A DNA stretch of 64,000 nt from JAJVID01 sp035714085 (lineage in GTDB: Bacteria > Acidobacteriota > Blastocatellia > RBC074). Shown one piece after another: positions 6,953 through 18,396 of this stretch. The position numbers and the translations under genes are program-made. The first letter of the stretch is position 1. The number at the start of each line of letters is the position of its first letter. The notes under the pieces were generated by a model. It had not been told where the DNA came from. It worked only from the letters and a program-made list of their open reading frames with translations, and made no database searches. Location of the stretch: contig DASTMP010000196.1 of the NCBI GenBank assembly GCA_035714085.1, forward strand, positions 33,328 to 97,327, given 5' to 3'.

Positions 6953-9037
6953 ATGAGCAGCAATCAGGAAAAAGGCATCATCCCGTTGACCGAATCGGAG
7001 ATGTTCGTGCGGCAATCGGACGAAAACGTCGAGCTATTCGACCCGCAGCGAATAACCGATGCGCTGGTGCGCGAAACCAATCTCGCTTCCGAGACCGCCC
7101 ACAAGATCGCGCTTGAGGTCAAAGAACAGATCAGGGTTTCCGGCATACGCGCCCTGACCGCGCCGCTGATCCGCGGACTGGTTGACGCGAAGCTGCTCGA
7201 GCGCGGATTGATGAACGAGTACCGTTTGCATTCGCGGCTGGGCGTTCCACTCTACGACGTAGACCGCGTCATCCAATCGGTCGCCGGCGAGACGGCCATA
7301 TCGCATGGCCCCGAAGGCAGCAGCCTGGCGCTGGCCGAAGCCATCAAGCGTGAGTACGCGATCCGCAACATTTTCTCTGACGCCGTGTCGAGCGCTCACC
7401 TGGTGGGCGATCTGCACATCGAAAACCTGGGCGAGGTCGACCGCCCGACCACAATGATCGGCTCCGTAGATTTCATAAAACGCCACGGGGTCCGGCTGCC
7501 AGGCGGCTTCGCCGGATCGCGCCCCGCCAAACGCGCCGAGGTTCTGGTCCTCCACCTGGTGACTTATACGGCGGCGCTGCAGGGCTATTTCAGCGAGACG
7601 CTCGCATGGGATTCGGTCAACTTCGCGCTCGCGCCGATGCTGGTCGGGTTGAATCAGCGCGAGATCAAACAGATCGCGCAGGGACTCCTGTTCGAACTGT
7701 CGTCGCCGGCGATTGCGCGCGGAGGGCAGCCGGTGCGATGCGACCTCCACCTGGATTGCGAAGCCCCGGCCTACTTGCGCGACTTGCAGATTGTGGGCGC
7801 GGGCGGCGAAAAGTTCAGCTCGACTTACGGCGCGATGGAAGAGACGGCGCGCGACTTCCTCAAAGCGTTGTTCGAGGTTTACCTGGAAGGCGACGGGCAG
7901 GGACTGCCCTTTACGGGCCCGCGTCCGATACTGCATTTGACCGAGAGCTTCATCGAGAATCCGTTCAATCGGGGGGCGCTCGACCTGGTCATCCGCGCGG
8001 CGACCGAGCGCGGCGGCGTAACGCTGGCGTTCGACCGGCCCGCCGCCAATCCGGCGTCGGAGTCTTTCACCGCGCGCTACGGCGTGGGCGCGGACAGGTT
8101 GCAGCGCGTCGGCGAGAGTTGGCAGTGGCGGGCGGCCACGCTCTCTTCCGTGGCGATCAATCTGCCGCGGGTCGGCTATCGCGCCGCCGGCGATCCTCAG
8201 GGAGTGGCGAGGATCTTCGATTTGCTCACCGAACTGCTGGAACTGGCCGCCCAGGCTTCGCTCGAAAAACGGATCTTTCTGGAGAAGCTCCTGGCTCGCG
8301 GCGAATCGGGCGCGCTGGCGATGTTGGCGATGCGCCCGGGCCAGGAAATCTTCCTGCCGCTCAGTTGGACAGCGCACGCCATTTGTCCAGTCGGGCTGGC
8401 CGAATTGGCGCAAATCGCGACAGGAGGCCCTCTCGACCTGTCGCAGGCCGCTCAGGATTTCGCCGCCAGCGTCATCGCGCACCTCAACGCCGAGGCTGAA
8501 CGGCTCTCGGTCAAACACAAAGTCAGATTCACGCTGGCCGAATCGCGCGACGCCACGGCGCCGCATCGCCTGGCGCGGCTGGACTTGAAATTCGCCAACC
8601 ACCCGAGCGGACAAATCAATCCCGGCAGCGAAGGCGCCGCCGAAATCTTCTACACCAACTCCGTCAAATTGCCAGTCAAAAGCGGCGCCGGCGCTTTCGA
8701 TCGGATTCGCATCGAGAGTGAATTGCAGGGTGGAATGATCCGAAACGCCGTCACTGACCTCTGGTTTGGCGCCGCGCTGCCCGCGACTGAAAAACTCGTG
8801 GAGCTGATTTCCCAGGCGTTTCATAAAACTCAGGCGTCGGCCATCGCCTTCTCACCCGACTTCACCGTCTGCGACGTGTGTCACATAGTTCTGCGCGGCC
8901 TTCTGAGCAACTGCCCTCAGTGCGGATCGATGCGCGTCGACGGCCTCGCCCAGGGGGCCAATCGATACGGCCGAACCTCCACCTGGCCGCGATGGAAACT
9001 GGCTGAACTGAACCAGCGCAGGCGCGAAGAGATTTAA
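6953..9037 (+). CDS. ATP-cone plus NrdD-like (class III ribonucleotide reductase-like) protein, radical motifs missing
   Basis: This 694-residue protein opens with an ATP cone (VRQSDENVELFDPQRITDAL to about residue 95). An NrdD-type barrel follows: HLVGDLHIENLG, LAWDSVNFALAP, FELSSPAIARGGQP, LEGDGQGLPFTGPRP and the finger-loop region SVAINLPRVGY near residue 400. A zinc-ribbon-like end (CDVC-N10-CPQC) precedes the C-terminus. Two catalytic features known in class III enzymes are not found. There is no Cys between residues 269 and 478, so the CR motif before the INLPR strand is absent. The C-terminal RVxGY glycyl-radical motif is replaced by GANRYGRTSTW. No nrdG activase gene is adjacent. It is either an inactive or regulatory paralog, or an unusual reductase. 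Start choice: the ATG at 6953 precedes the cone by a normal distance. Confidence 0.75.
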   Translation: MSSNQEKGIIPLTESEMFVRQSDENVELFDPQRITDALVRETNLASETAHKIALEVKEQIRVSGIRALTAPLIRGLVDAKLLERGLMNEYRLHSRLGVPLYDVDRVIQSVAGETAISHGPEGSSLALAEAIKREYAIRNIFSDAVSSAHLVGDLHIENLGEVDRPTTMIGSVDFIKRHGVRLPGGFAGSRPAKRAEVLVLHLVTYTAALQGYFSETLAWDSVNFALAPMLVGLNQREIKQIAQGLLFELSSPAIARGGQPVRCDLHLDCEAPAYLRDLQIVGAGGEKFSSTYGAMEETARDFLKALFEVYLEGDGQGLPFTGPRPILHLTESFIENPFNRGALDLVIRAATERGGVTLAFDRPAANPASESFTARYGVGADRLQRVGESWQWRAATLSSVAINLPRVGYRAAGDPQGVARIFDLLTELLELAAQASLEKRIFLEKLLARGESGALAMLAMRPGQEIFLPLSWTAHAICPVGLAELAQIATGGPLDLSQAAQDFAASVIAHLNAEAERLSVKHKVRFTLAESRDATAPHRLARLDLKFANHPSGQINPGSEGAAEIFYTNSVKLPVKSGAGAFDRIRIESELQGGMIRNAVTDLWFGAALPATEKLVELISQAFHKTQASAIAFSPDFTVCDVCHIVLRGLLSNCPQCGSMRVDGLAQGANRYGRTSTWPRWKLAELNQRRREEI

Positions 9038-9160
9038 CCCCCTTCATTTGCCGGATTCATCTCACTGTCAACCGCGCGAATCGCCATGCCACTTTCCGCA
9101 ATCCCGCCCATGTGTTACCTTCACGGTCTAGAATAAATGTATGGGAAACACAACGGGGCA

Positions 9161-9255
9161 AAGGGTCAAAGGGTCAGTCAAAGGGTCAGTCAAAGGGTCA
9201 AAGGACCAAGGATTGGCTCACAAGGAAACCCTGAGGTCCTTTGACCCTTTGTGTT
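9161..9255. repeat. GGGTCAAAGG tandem and inverted repeat
   Basis: Four close copies of GGGTCA/CAAAGG lie in 9161-9207. The segment 9191-9207 (CAAAGGGTCAAAGGACC) pairs perfectly over 17 bp with 9235-9251. It separates the NrdD-like gene from carB and could act as a terminator-like hairpin, although no clean T-tract follows. Confidence 0.65.
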
Positions 9256-9289
9256 GAATTTTGGCCTCAAATTTGAAATTCATGGAAAA

Positions 9290-12487
<3,198 letters not shown>

Positions 12488-12511
12488 TTGCGGATGGCGA
12501 TCGGTACGGCG

Positions 12512-12562
12512 CCGGGAGCGGTAGCGACCGGGTTACTGGAGCCCGGTCGCTACCGCTCCCGG
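12512..12562. repeat. GAGCGGTAGCGA-family hairpin, copy 1
   Basis: A perfect 21-bp inverted repeat (12512-12532 with 12542-12562) has a 9-nt loop. It lies between carB and the CoA-binding gene, ending 8 bp before the next ATG. Its core, GAGCGGTAGCGA, is shared with the hairpin at 17504-17557. Confidence 0.85.
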
Positions 12563-12569
12563 TACCGTT

Positions 12570-12977
12570 ATGGGAATCAACGATCCTGAGGTTATCAAAC
12601 GAATCCTCGACGAGTGCAAAACGATCGCGGTTGTCGGTTTGTCGTCCAACCCGATTCGACCCAGTTTCGGCGTCGCGCGGTATATGCAGCAGCGCGGTTA
12701 CCGTATCATCCCGGTCAACCCTAACGAGACCGAAGTGCTGGGCGAACCGGCTTACGCTAGCCTGACCGATGCGTCGGAAAAGATCGATTTGGTAGACATT
12801 TTTCGCCGCTCTGAAGATGCAGGGGATCACGTCGATGAAGCGATCCGTCTGGGAGCGAGAGCCGTGTGGCTGCAGGAAGAGGTGATTGACGAAGAAGCAG
12901 CTAAGCGCGCTTTAGACGCCGGGTTGATGGTCGTTATGGATCGCTGCATTCTGAAAGAGCATATGCGGCGCCAATAA
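12570..12977 (+). CDS. CoA-binding domain protein (YccU-like)
   Basis: This 135-residue single-domain Rossmann-fold protein of the CoA_binding_2 family has a nucleotide-binding start, KTIAVVGLSSNPIRPSFGVA (residues 17-36). Typical family elements follow: GYRIIPVNP, LVDIFRRSEDAGDHVDEAI and AVWLQEEVIDEEAAKRA. Small proteins of this type bind CoA or related nucleotides; their physiological role is poorly known. The ATG at 12570 follows the 12512-12562 hairpin almost directly, which could occlude the ribosome-binding region or reflect a separate promoter within it. It is codirectional with carB but the hairpin argues against simple read-through. Confidence 0.88.
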   Translation: MGINDPEVIKRILDECKTIAVVGLSSNPIRPSFGVARYMQQRGYRIIPVNPNETEVLGEPAYASLTDASEKIDLVDIFRRSEDAGDHVDEAIRLGARAVWLQEEVIDEEAAKRALDAGLMVVMDRCILKEHMRRQ

Positions 12978-13050
12978 TCTTTAAAGAACGACTCCAAATG
13001 ATTGCAGACCGGACATGAAGTCGTTTTTTCTTAATAGCCAAAGCAATAAG

Positions 13051-13091
13051 CAAAACCGGCGGAGGCTGACAGCCTGTTACCGCCGGTTTTG
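13051..13091. terminator. Bidirectional terminator between convergent genes
   Basis: A perfect 12-bp inverted repeat, CAAAACCGGCGG (13051-13062) with CCGCCGGTTTTG (13080-13091), encloses 17 nt. Arms rich in A on the left and T on the right suit termination on both strands. It lies between the CoA-binding gene (+) and the M23 peptidase gene (-). Confidence 0.85.
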
Positions 13092-13125
13092 AGTTTGCCA
13101 GATTGTGTGAGCCGCTCGAGTCAGC

Positions 13126-13986
13126 CTACTTGTTGATCGAGATGTAACTGAGCGGATTGACCGGGCGGTCGTGCAAGCGGACTTCATAATGGCAATGTGG
13201 CGCGGTCGAGCGGCCGGTGCTACCTACTTCTCCGATCGTCTTGCCGCGCGTCACGTGCTGCCCCATACGCACACTAATCGACGCCATGTGACCGTAGCGG
13301 GTCGTAATGCCGTAACCGTGATCGATCACCACAATGTTACCGTAACCGCCATACATGCCAGCGAAGATGACTCTTCCGTCTGCCGTGGCCTCGATCGCTG
13401 TGCCGTGATTGGTCGCGATGTCCAGGCCGGCGTGGGATTCATACCCACCGCCGCCGAACGGATTGCGGCGCATTCCGAAACCATCAGTGATGTATCCGCG
13501 CACAGGCCAACCGTTCGGAGTCGAGGCGAGTTTGATCTGGTTCCGGTCGAAAACGTCTTTGATATAACGTTGCTCGCTCTCCAATGCGGCGAACTTATCC
13601 TCCAGATCGCTCAGCTTTGTTTCGCCACTAGGTCCGCCACGGCCGATGTCCTTGCTGACATCGGGGCGGCTGAAGCCTGAGTACTCGGCCAATTTGCGCT
13701 GGTTCGTATCGAGCACGGCCAGCCGGCTCTGCAACTGATCGAACTCGCTTTTTGCCTTCTGATTCTCTTCCTTCAATTCGCGGTTATGTCGCTTCAGGCT
13801 GTAGTTCTGAGCGACGACAAACCCATGTTGTGTGAGACGGTAAGCTCCCCACGCGACGGTCAGCAATCCAATAATGGCGAATCCCACAATCGCATAGAGA
13901 GCTTTGTGATAAACGTTGAATTTCCTGAGAGGAAAGCTGGACGTTGGGGCAAAAACAAACGTGTAAGACCGTTTATCTTGTTTCAT
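13126..13986 (-). CDS. M23 family metallopeptidase (LytM-type), membrane anchored
   Basis: This 286-residue protein has a short basic N-terminus, one membrane segment at about residues 31-49, a coiled-coil stretch (residues 58-150) and a C-terminal LytM/peptidase M23 domain. The zinc ligands are visible as H185 and D189 (SHAGLD) and as H264/H266 (PHCHYE), so it should be catalytically active on peptidoglycan cross-links, or act in cell division or envelope remodelling. The start at 13986 (MKQDKRSYTF) has AGGAG 9 nt upstream; the frame's earlier ATG at 14049 has no such site and would add 21 atypical residues. The architecture matches the common periplasmic 'TM-coil-M23' proteins. It is transcribed alone, away from the VWFA gene. 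Confidence 0.93.
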   Translation of the reverse strand: MKQDKRSYTFVFAPTSSFPLRKFNVYHKALYAIVGFAIIGLLTVAWGAYRLTQHGFVVAQNYSLKRHNRELKEENQKAKSEFDQLQSRLAVLDTNQRKLAEYSGFSRPDVSKDIGRGGPSGETKLSDLEDKFAALESEQRYIKDVFDRNQIKLASTPNGWPVRGYITDGFGMRRNPFGGGGYESHAGLDIATNHGTAIEATADGRVIFAGMYGGYGNIVVIDHGYGITTRYGHMASISVRMGQHVTRGKTIGEVGSTGRSTAPHCHYEVRLHDRPVNPLSYISINK

Positions 13987-14542
13987 CGTGCGTAACTCCT
14001 GACTCTGCTGTCCCGATAATTCCGAGAACCGAGCATGGGGAAGCCACACTGCGTCAGGGCATTGGTGATCCAGCGGGCTATTGAGTTGTCAGTTACTACT
14101 CTTTTTGGATCGCCGTCAGGACAGTTAATTGGGATGCAAAAACCGACGGCAAGCGCGTTCACGGTTAGGAAGGCTAGCACAATCTTTGTGTTTATTTCAA
14201 TATGCCTAATCGCCGGCGCCGGGCGTGGTAAAGCTAAGCGCTGAAATACTTTGAGTTAGGCCTCCATTAAAGAGTCAGAAATCCCTTGTCTAATCCGAAT
14301 TTTCGTAAGGCCTGATTCAAAATTTCGGACTCTTCAGGCTGCGGTGAGCGTCGGTAACTTTTCATCATTTATCCCATTTGCTAGACTGGGCGGGCCAATG
14401 ATGATCACTGTTCGAACCGATCGCCAAAGTCAGATGAATTGATAGCTTCACCCTCACTATCGGCGCCCGTTGATCAGATGGCGCGAAGATCGAATTGGTC
14501 AAATGGCGCGAAGATCGAACCGCGGAAAATAGAGGTACCGCT
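13987..14542. other. Divergent intergenic region with hairpin and tandem repeat
   Basis: These 556 bp separate the minus-strand M23 gene from the VWFA gene. Short frames on both strands (13983-14180 minus, 14035-14244 plus) have no recognisable domain, and I do not call them. An imperfect inverted repeat (14270-14282 with 14322-14334, 12 of 13 matching) sits mid-region, and a 25-bp-period duplication lies just before the VWFA gene. Confidence 0.4.
14478..14519 (+). repeat. Tandem 25-bp-period duplication upstream of the VWFA gene
   Basis: ATGGCGCGAAGATCGAA occurs at 14478-14494 and again at 14503-14519, each preceded by TCAR. The second copy ends 23 bp before the start codon. It may be a duplicated regulator site or a replication-slippage product. 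Confidence 0.7.
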
Positions 14543-15796
14543 ATGAACGAACAATCCAATACAAATCGGAGTTGGAAATTGAAACTTGCGGTCGCCGTCG
14601 CCTTGACGCTCGCGGCCGCTTTTATCGCCAACAGCTTCCTCGTAACTGACCAAACGTTCGCGCAGGCCGGGCGCAAATCTTCCGATAAACAGAAGAAAAA
14701 CCCAAACGCCAGCGGCGACGCCGATGACCCGCAGAAGCAGCAAACCAAGGTTGAAAAATCCCTTCCCCCATCTTCGATCAACATCAGCACCGACGTGGTC
14801 AACGTCGAAGCGGTCGTCTATAACAAAAAGACCGGCGGAGTCATACAGGGGCTGAAGAAAGAACATTTCGAGATTTATGAAGACGGCATAAAGCAGGAGG
14901 TCGAAAACTTCTCCACGCCCGAAGCCCCGGTGACGATGGTCCTGCTGCTGGAATACAGCAAGTTGATAGATGTGCTTGGCTCCGGCACGGGCGGAATGTT
15001 TGAATATGGCCGCGTTGAAGTCCTCCGCCCGGCTTACGAATTCGTCAACCGCTTCGTCCAGCCGAAAGATTTCATATCGATTGTCGCTTACGATATTCGC
15101 CCCACTCCGCTGGTCGATTTCACCGACGACAAGATGAAGCTTATGCAGGCGATCAATCTTCTCATCCGCAACAATCCGGCGTTCAGTGAAAGCAACATGT
15201 TCGACGCCCTGAAATTTGTATTGCGCGGCGGCAAAGGAGACGCGGTGGTTCTGGAGGACGGCAAGGACGCCGACAAAAACAACCAGTCGGATTACGCCGG
15301 GCTTTACGAAGTCAACTCGCGGACGGCGATCCTCCTCATCGCTTCCGGCCTCGACACGTTCAGCAAGATCAATTTCGACGAAGCGCGAAAGATCGTCGAG
15401 AATTCCGGCGTGCCGATCTACGTCCTCGGCACGGGCAATCTGTTCATGAAGAAGTACGACCAGTATATGGACCCGGGGCGCGGGGGCAACATCTACGGCA
15501 TCCCGTTCGACCGGATGACCATGCTGCAGGCCCAAAACACGCTGAAGACTTTCTGCGACTCGACCGGCGGCAAATACATCCCGATCACCTTCCCAGGCGA
15601 AATCCCCGCCGCGCTGCAAACGATCCAGGCGCTGGTGCGGAACGAATACAGCCTGGGTTACACGCCGACCAATTCCAGGCGGGAAGGCAAACGTCGCAAG
15701 ATCCAGGTCAAGGTCAACCTGGGCGATCAGATCGATCCGAAGCTGATCGTCATTCAGCATCGTCAGAGCTACGTCGAACCTAAGGACAAGAAATAA
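14543..15796 (+). CDS. VWFA-related Acidobacterial domain protein, secreted or anchored
   Basis: This 417-residue protein has an N-terminal signal or anchor segment (residues 11-32) and a polar linker rich in K, Q and N. A von Willebrand factor A-like region of the 'VWFA-related Acidobacterial domain' type follows, recognisable from STDVVNVEAVVYNKKTGGV, LKKEHFEIYEDGIKQEVENF and VRNEYSLGYTPTN near the end. The metal-ion site expected as DxSxS reads EYSKL at the first position, so the classical MIDAS appears lost, as is common in this family. Function is unknown; such proteins are abundant in Acidobacteriota. The start is set at ATG 14543, which has AGAGG about 8 nt upstream. A yggS gene follows after 31 bp. 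Confidence 0.88.
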   Translation: MNEQSNTNRSWKLKLAVAVALTLAAAFIANSFLVTDQTFAQAGRKSSDKQKKNPNASGDADDPQKQQTKVEKSLPPSSINISTDVVNVEAVVYNKKTGGVIQGLKKEHFEIYEDGIKQEVENFSTPEAPVTMVLLLEYSKLIDVLGSGTGGMFEYGRVEVLRPAYEFVNRFVQPKDFISIVAYDIRPTPLVDFTDDKMKLMQAINLLIRNNPAFSESNMFDALKFVLRGGKGDAVVLEDGKDADKNNQSDYAGLYEVNSRTAILLIASGLDTFSKINFDEARKIVENSGVPIYVLGTGNLFMKKYDQYMDPGRGGNIYGIPFDRMTMLQAQNTLKTFCDSTGGKYIPITFPGEIPAALQTIQALVRNEYSLGYTPTNSRREGKRRKIQVKVNLGDQIDPKLIVIQHRQSYVEPKDKK

Positions 15797-15827
15797 TCTC
15801 GAGAAGTCGCCAGGAGGGTCGCCAAGA

Positions 15828-16535
15828 GTGTCTGAGGATGTGAGGGCGCGGCTGGAAGCGATCAATGGGCGTATAGCGGCGGCGTGCGAGCGCGCCGGCC
15901 GCCAGACTTCTGAAATCACGCTCGTCGCCGTCAGCAAGACCGTCACCGTGGCTCGCATCCGCGAGGCTATTGAAGCGGGCGTTTACACTCTCGGCGAAAG
16001 CCGCGTCCAGGAGGCCGCTGTCAAGATTTCCGAACTCAAGCCGCTCAGCGACGAGCGAAATGTTCAGTGGCATCTGATCGGACATCTGCAATCGAACAAG
16101 GCGCGGCGCGCGGTCGAACTCTTCGACGCCGTGCATTCCGTAGACAATCTCAACCTCGCCGAACGGCTCGACCGTGTCGCGGGCGAAGCCGGCAAGCGCT
16201 TGCCGATCTTCATCGAAGTCAACATCGGCGGCGAGGAATCCAAAACAGGCGCCGCGCCCGGCGCAGTCCTTCCGCTCTGCGAACAGATCGGCAAACTCCC
16301 AAGGCTGGAACTCAAAGGATTGATGGCCGTGCCGCCGTTCTCCGACAACCCGGAAGACGCGCGGCCTTTCTTTCGACATTTACGCCGCTTGCGCGATGAA
16401 GCGCGGCGGGCAGGAACCGGCGGAGCGCGGTTCAACGACCTCTCGATGGGCATGAGCGGCGATTTCGAGATCGCAATCGAGGAGGGCGCGACCTTCGTTC
16501 GCATAGGAGCGGCGATCTTCGGCGAGCGCCAATGA
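15828..16535 (+). CDS. yggS: PLP homeostasis protein (YggS/PROSC family)
   Basis: This 235-residue alanine-racemase-fold, PLP-binding protein starts at GTG, with AGGAGG 11 nt upstream. Lys37 in TLVAVSKTV is the PLP Schiff-base lysine. HLIGHLQSNKA, the FIEVNIGGEESKTG strand and the C-terminal LSMGMSGDFEIAIEEGATFVRIG with its phosphate-binding residues are diagnostic. YggS has no demonstrated enzymatic activity and helps control free PLP and amino-acid pools. It heads the run yggS-yggT-yggU (16571 and 17203), an arrangement conserved in many bacteria, which supports both the call and the operon. Confidence 0.95.
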   Translation: MSEDVRARLEAINGRIAAACERAGRQTSEITLVAVSKTVTVARIREAIEAGVYTLGESRVQEAAVKISELKPLSDERNVQWHLIGHLQSNKARRAVELFDAVHSVDNLNLAERLDRVAGEAGKRLPIFIEVNIGGEESKTGAAPGAVLPLCEQIGKLPRLELKGLMAVPPFSDNPEDARPFFRHLRRLRDEARRAGTGGARFNDLSMGMSGDFEIAIEEGATFVRIGAAIFGERQ

Positions 16536-16570
16536 GCGGCCGGGGAAAGATTTTGAAGTAACGGTGATCT

Positions 16571-17206
16571 ATGGGAATTTCACTCGGCGATATGTTGAAG
16601 ATTCTGGCGGACTGGATCAGTTGGGTCGCGGGACGCTTAATCAGCATCACGGTCGGAGCGTTGGTGATACTTCTTCTGCTGCGGTGGGTGTCTGACGCTC
16701 TGGGCGCCAACCCTTTCGGCCGCCTCTCTTATTACTTGAGAAAACCGACCAACGACCTGGTCTATTACGTCCGCAGCTCTCAATTCTACTTCCCGCTCAA
16801 ACAGGCGTTGAGATTCGATCCGACGTACCTGATGGTATTGATCGCCGTTGCGATCGTCTGGTATGTCGCTTTGAGCATACTCGGGTACCTCAACACCGTG
16901 CTCAGGGGACTGGGCGGGAGCTTGAATTTGCTTGCCGCCGGTAACGTAACCCGCGGCGTTTATTATTTGATCGGCACGTCGCTGCTCACGGTGATCTTCT
17001 TCCTGATGACATTGATGACCATCGTCTTCATCAACTGGATTTCGGGCAGGCTCAACCGCGCGGCCTACTGGTCAATGCATCGCATCAGCCCGCTGCTGAA
17101 GATCTTCGAATTCGGCGGCGCGCTCGCCGGATTCTCGTTTCTGATTCTCTGGATCGTGCTCTCACTCGCGGCGAGCGCCGTGACTGCGGTCTTTTTCGGG
17201 GTTTGA
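16571..17206 (+). CDS. YggT family integral membrane protein
   Basis: This 211-residue membrane protein has four hydrophobic segments at about residues 20-40, 90-112, 130-155 and 185-209. The YggT-type pattern is seen in 'ILADWISWVAGRLISITVG' and in repeated 'R.....P.f....' elements after the helices. YggT proteins are linked to osmotic stress and, in cyanobacteria and plastids, to membrane organisation; the mechanism is unknown. The gene starts 35 bp after yggS and overlaps the next gene by four bases, so it is clearly operonic. It is longer than the E. coli protein (about 188 residues), with a 50-residue hydrophilic loop after the first helix. Confidence 0.8.
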   Translation: MGISLGDMLKILADWISWVAGRLISITVGALVILLLLRWVSDALGANPFGRLSYYLRKPTNDLVYYVRSSQFYFPLKQALRFDPTYLMVLIAVAIVWYVALSILGYLNTVLRGLGGSLNLLAAGNVTRGVYYLIGTSLLTVIFFLMTLMTIVFINWISGRLNRAAYWSMHRISPLLKIFEFGGALAGFSFLILWIVLSLAASAVTAVFFGV

Positions 17207-17514
17207 TCAAACTGGCGTCAAAAGATGGCGGAGTGACTTTCGCCGTGCGCGTTCAGCCGCGCGCGTCGAAAAGCGGCGTCGCGGGCGAACTCAACGGCGT
17301 TTTGAAGATCCGACTCGCCGCGCCTCCGGTCGAGGGCCAGGCCAACGAAGAATTGACCCGGCTGCTAGCCAAACTCTTCGACGCGCCGCGGCGCCGGATT
17401 GCGATTCTCTCAGGCCAGACCTCAAAGAATAAGGTCGTCAGCATAAGCGGGATTTCGATCGATGAGGCCTCGAGAGTTTTGGCGGTAGCATTGAATCAGT
17501 ACCGCGAGCGGTAG
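17203..17514 (+). CDS. DUF167 / YggU family protein
   Basis: This small 103-residue alpha/beta protein has the DUF167 signature VRVQPRASKSGVAGELNGVLKI cut by short loops, then APPVEGQANEELTRLLAKLF and RRRIAILSGQTSKNKVV. The start is a TTG at 17203 that overlaps the TGA of yggT (TTGATC), implying coupled translation; there is no other start before the conserved region. The biochemical function of the family is unknown. Its place after yggS and yggT is the conserved order seen in many genomes. The stop codon falls within the left arm of the hairpin at 17504-17557, which probably ends the operon. Confidence 0.88.
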   Translation: MIKLASKDGGVTFAVRVQPRASKSGVAGELNGVLKIRLAAPPVEGQANEELTRLLAKLFDAPRRRIAILSGQTSKNKVVSISGISIDEASRVLAVALNQYRER

Positions 17515-17557
17515 CGAGCGTTGCTATAATGATGAAACCACGCTCGCTACCGCTCGC
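17504..17557. terminator. GAGCGGTAGCGA-family hairpin, copy 2, between convergent genes
   Basis: A perfect 18-bp inverted repeat (17504-17521 with 17540-17557) has an 18-nt loop. It covers the yggU stop codon and lies 9 bp before the end of the minus-strand Lon-N gene, so it can serve both. The arm core is the same as in 12512-12562. Confidence 0.75.
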
Positions 17558-17566
17558 TGCGCTGAT

Positions 17567-18262
17567 TTAGAGTTCCCGCAGTTTCCCGCCGTGTCCATTC
17601 TTTTTAGCGATGTGGTGAATGATGGCGCGCTTCTCGTATTCGCTGGCAAGATTTTCGATCACCCTGGCCACCTCCCGCAGCCGCTCGCCTGTATCGATCA
17701 TCTCCAACAACTCCTGTTTCTCAGAAAGCTCGATGTCAAGATAGGCCGTCACGATGAACGAAAGCGCTTGAGGGTCGTTCGGCAGGTCCGGGACTTCATC
17801 CTCTTCGGACTCGCGGTCTTCCTTGATCTTGCGGTTCGCGGCGAGCAGCCGGTTGAAAGCAGACTTCGCCCGCTCCGCCTCGACCGAAAGATCCTCGAAC
17901 GTAGGTTCGTCCTCGAAAAAATCTACCTCGGCTTGCAGGTACTGTTCACCCTCGATGTATTGCATCAAGCGAAAACGCGCGCCGCCCACGCAGAGAATGT
18001 TCGATCTGCCGTCAGGCAACTCTTGAACCACCGCCACCTCGACCGCGCAACCGACGCTGCCCAGCGGAACCCTGTCTGATGCGGTCGTCAGGTCGCCTTC
18101 CTCGGTGGACGGGCGGTAGATGACGCCGAACGTCTTGTCCTTCTCCATCACATCCTTGAGCATCTTGCGATAGCGCGGCTCGAAGATGTGCAGCGGCGTG
18201 ATCGCGTTCGGGAACTGCACGACCGGCAAAGGGAAGATTGGAATGACGTGATGAGAAGTCAT
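17567..18262 (-). CDS. LON substrate-binding domain protein (Lon N-terminal-like)
   Basis: This 231-residue protein carries only the LON_substr_bdg (PUA-like) domain. IPIFPLPVVQFPNAITPLHIFEPRYRKM is the usual start of this domain (residues 7-34), and 'GSVGCAVEVAVVQELPDGRSNILCVGGARFR' matches its core strands. The AAA+ and protease domains of Lon are absent, and the length matches the stand-alone family, so this is not a truncation. The C-terminal half is helical and acidic. Stand-alone Lon-N proteins are widespread with no firmly established role; substrate or peptide binding is presumed. It is monocistronic and convergent with the ygg operon. Confidence 0.92.
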   Translation of the reverse strand: MTSHHVIPIFPLPVVQFPNAITPLHIFEPRYRKMLKDVMEKDKTFGVIYRPSTEEGDLTTASDRVPLGSVGCAVEVAVVQELPDGRSNILCVGGARFRLMQYIEGEQYLQAEVDFFEDEPTFEDLSVEAERAKSAFNRLLAANRKIKEDRESEEDEVPDLPNDPQALSFIVTAYLDIELSEKQELLEMIDTGERLREVARVIENLASEYEKRAIIHHIAKKNGHGGKLREL

Positions 18263-18396
18263 ATTGGCGGCATTCTACGCTGATTCCGTCCCGCTGGCCA
18301 ACGCAACTCCCCTCCTCGCGCCGCCCCGATGGGACCGCCATTCGTGTTCATTGGCGCCTGAAACTCTTTTTCTTAAATGCTATAGAATTGCTCCTG

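Noticed and set aside
13983..14244. Short frames on both strands between the M23 and VWFA genes
   Set aside because: No recognisable domain or convincing start; the minus frame runs into the M23 gene's ribosome-binding site.
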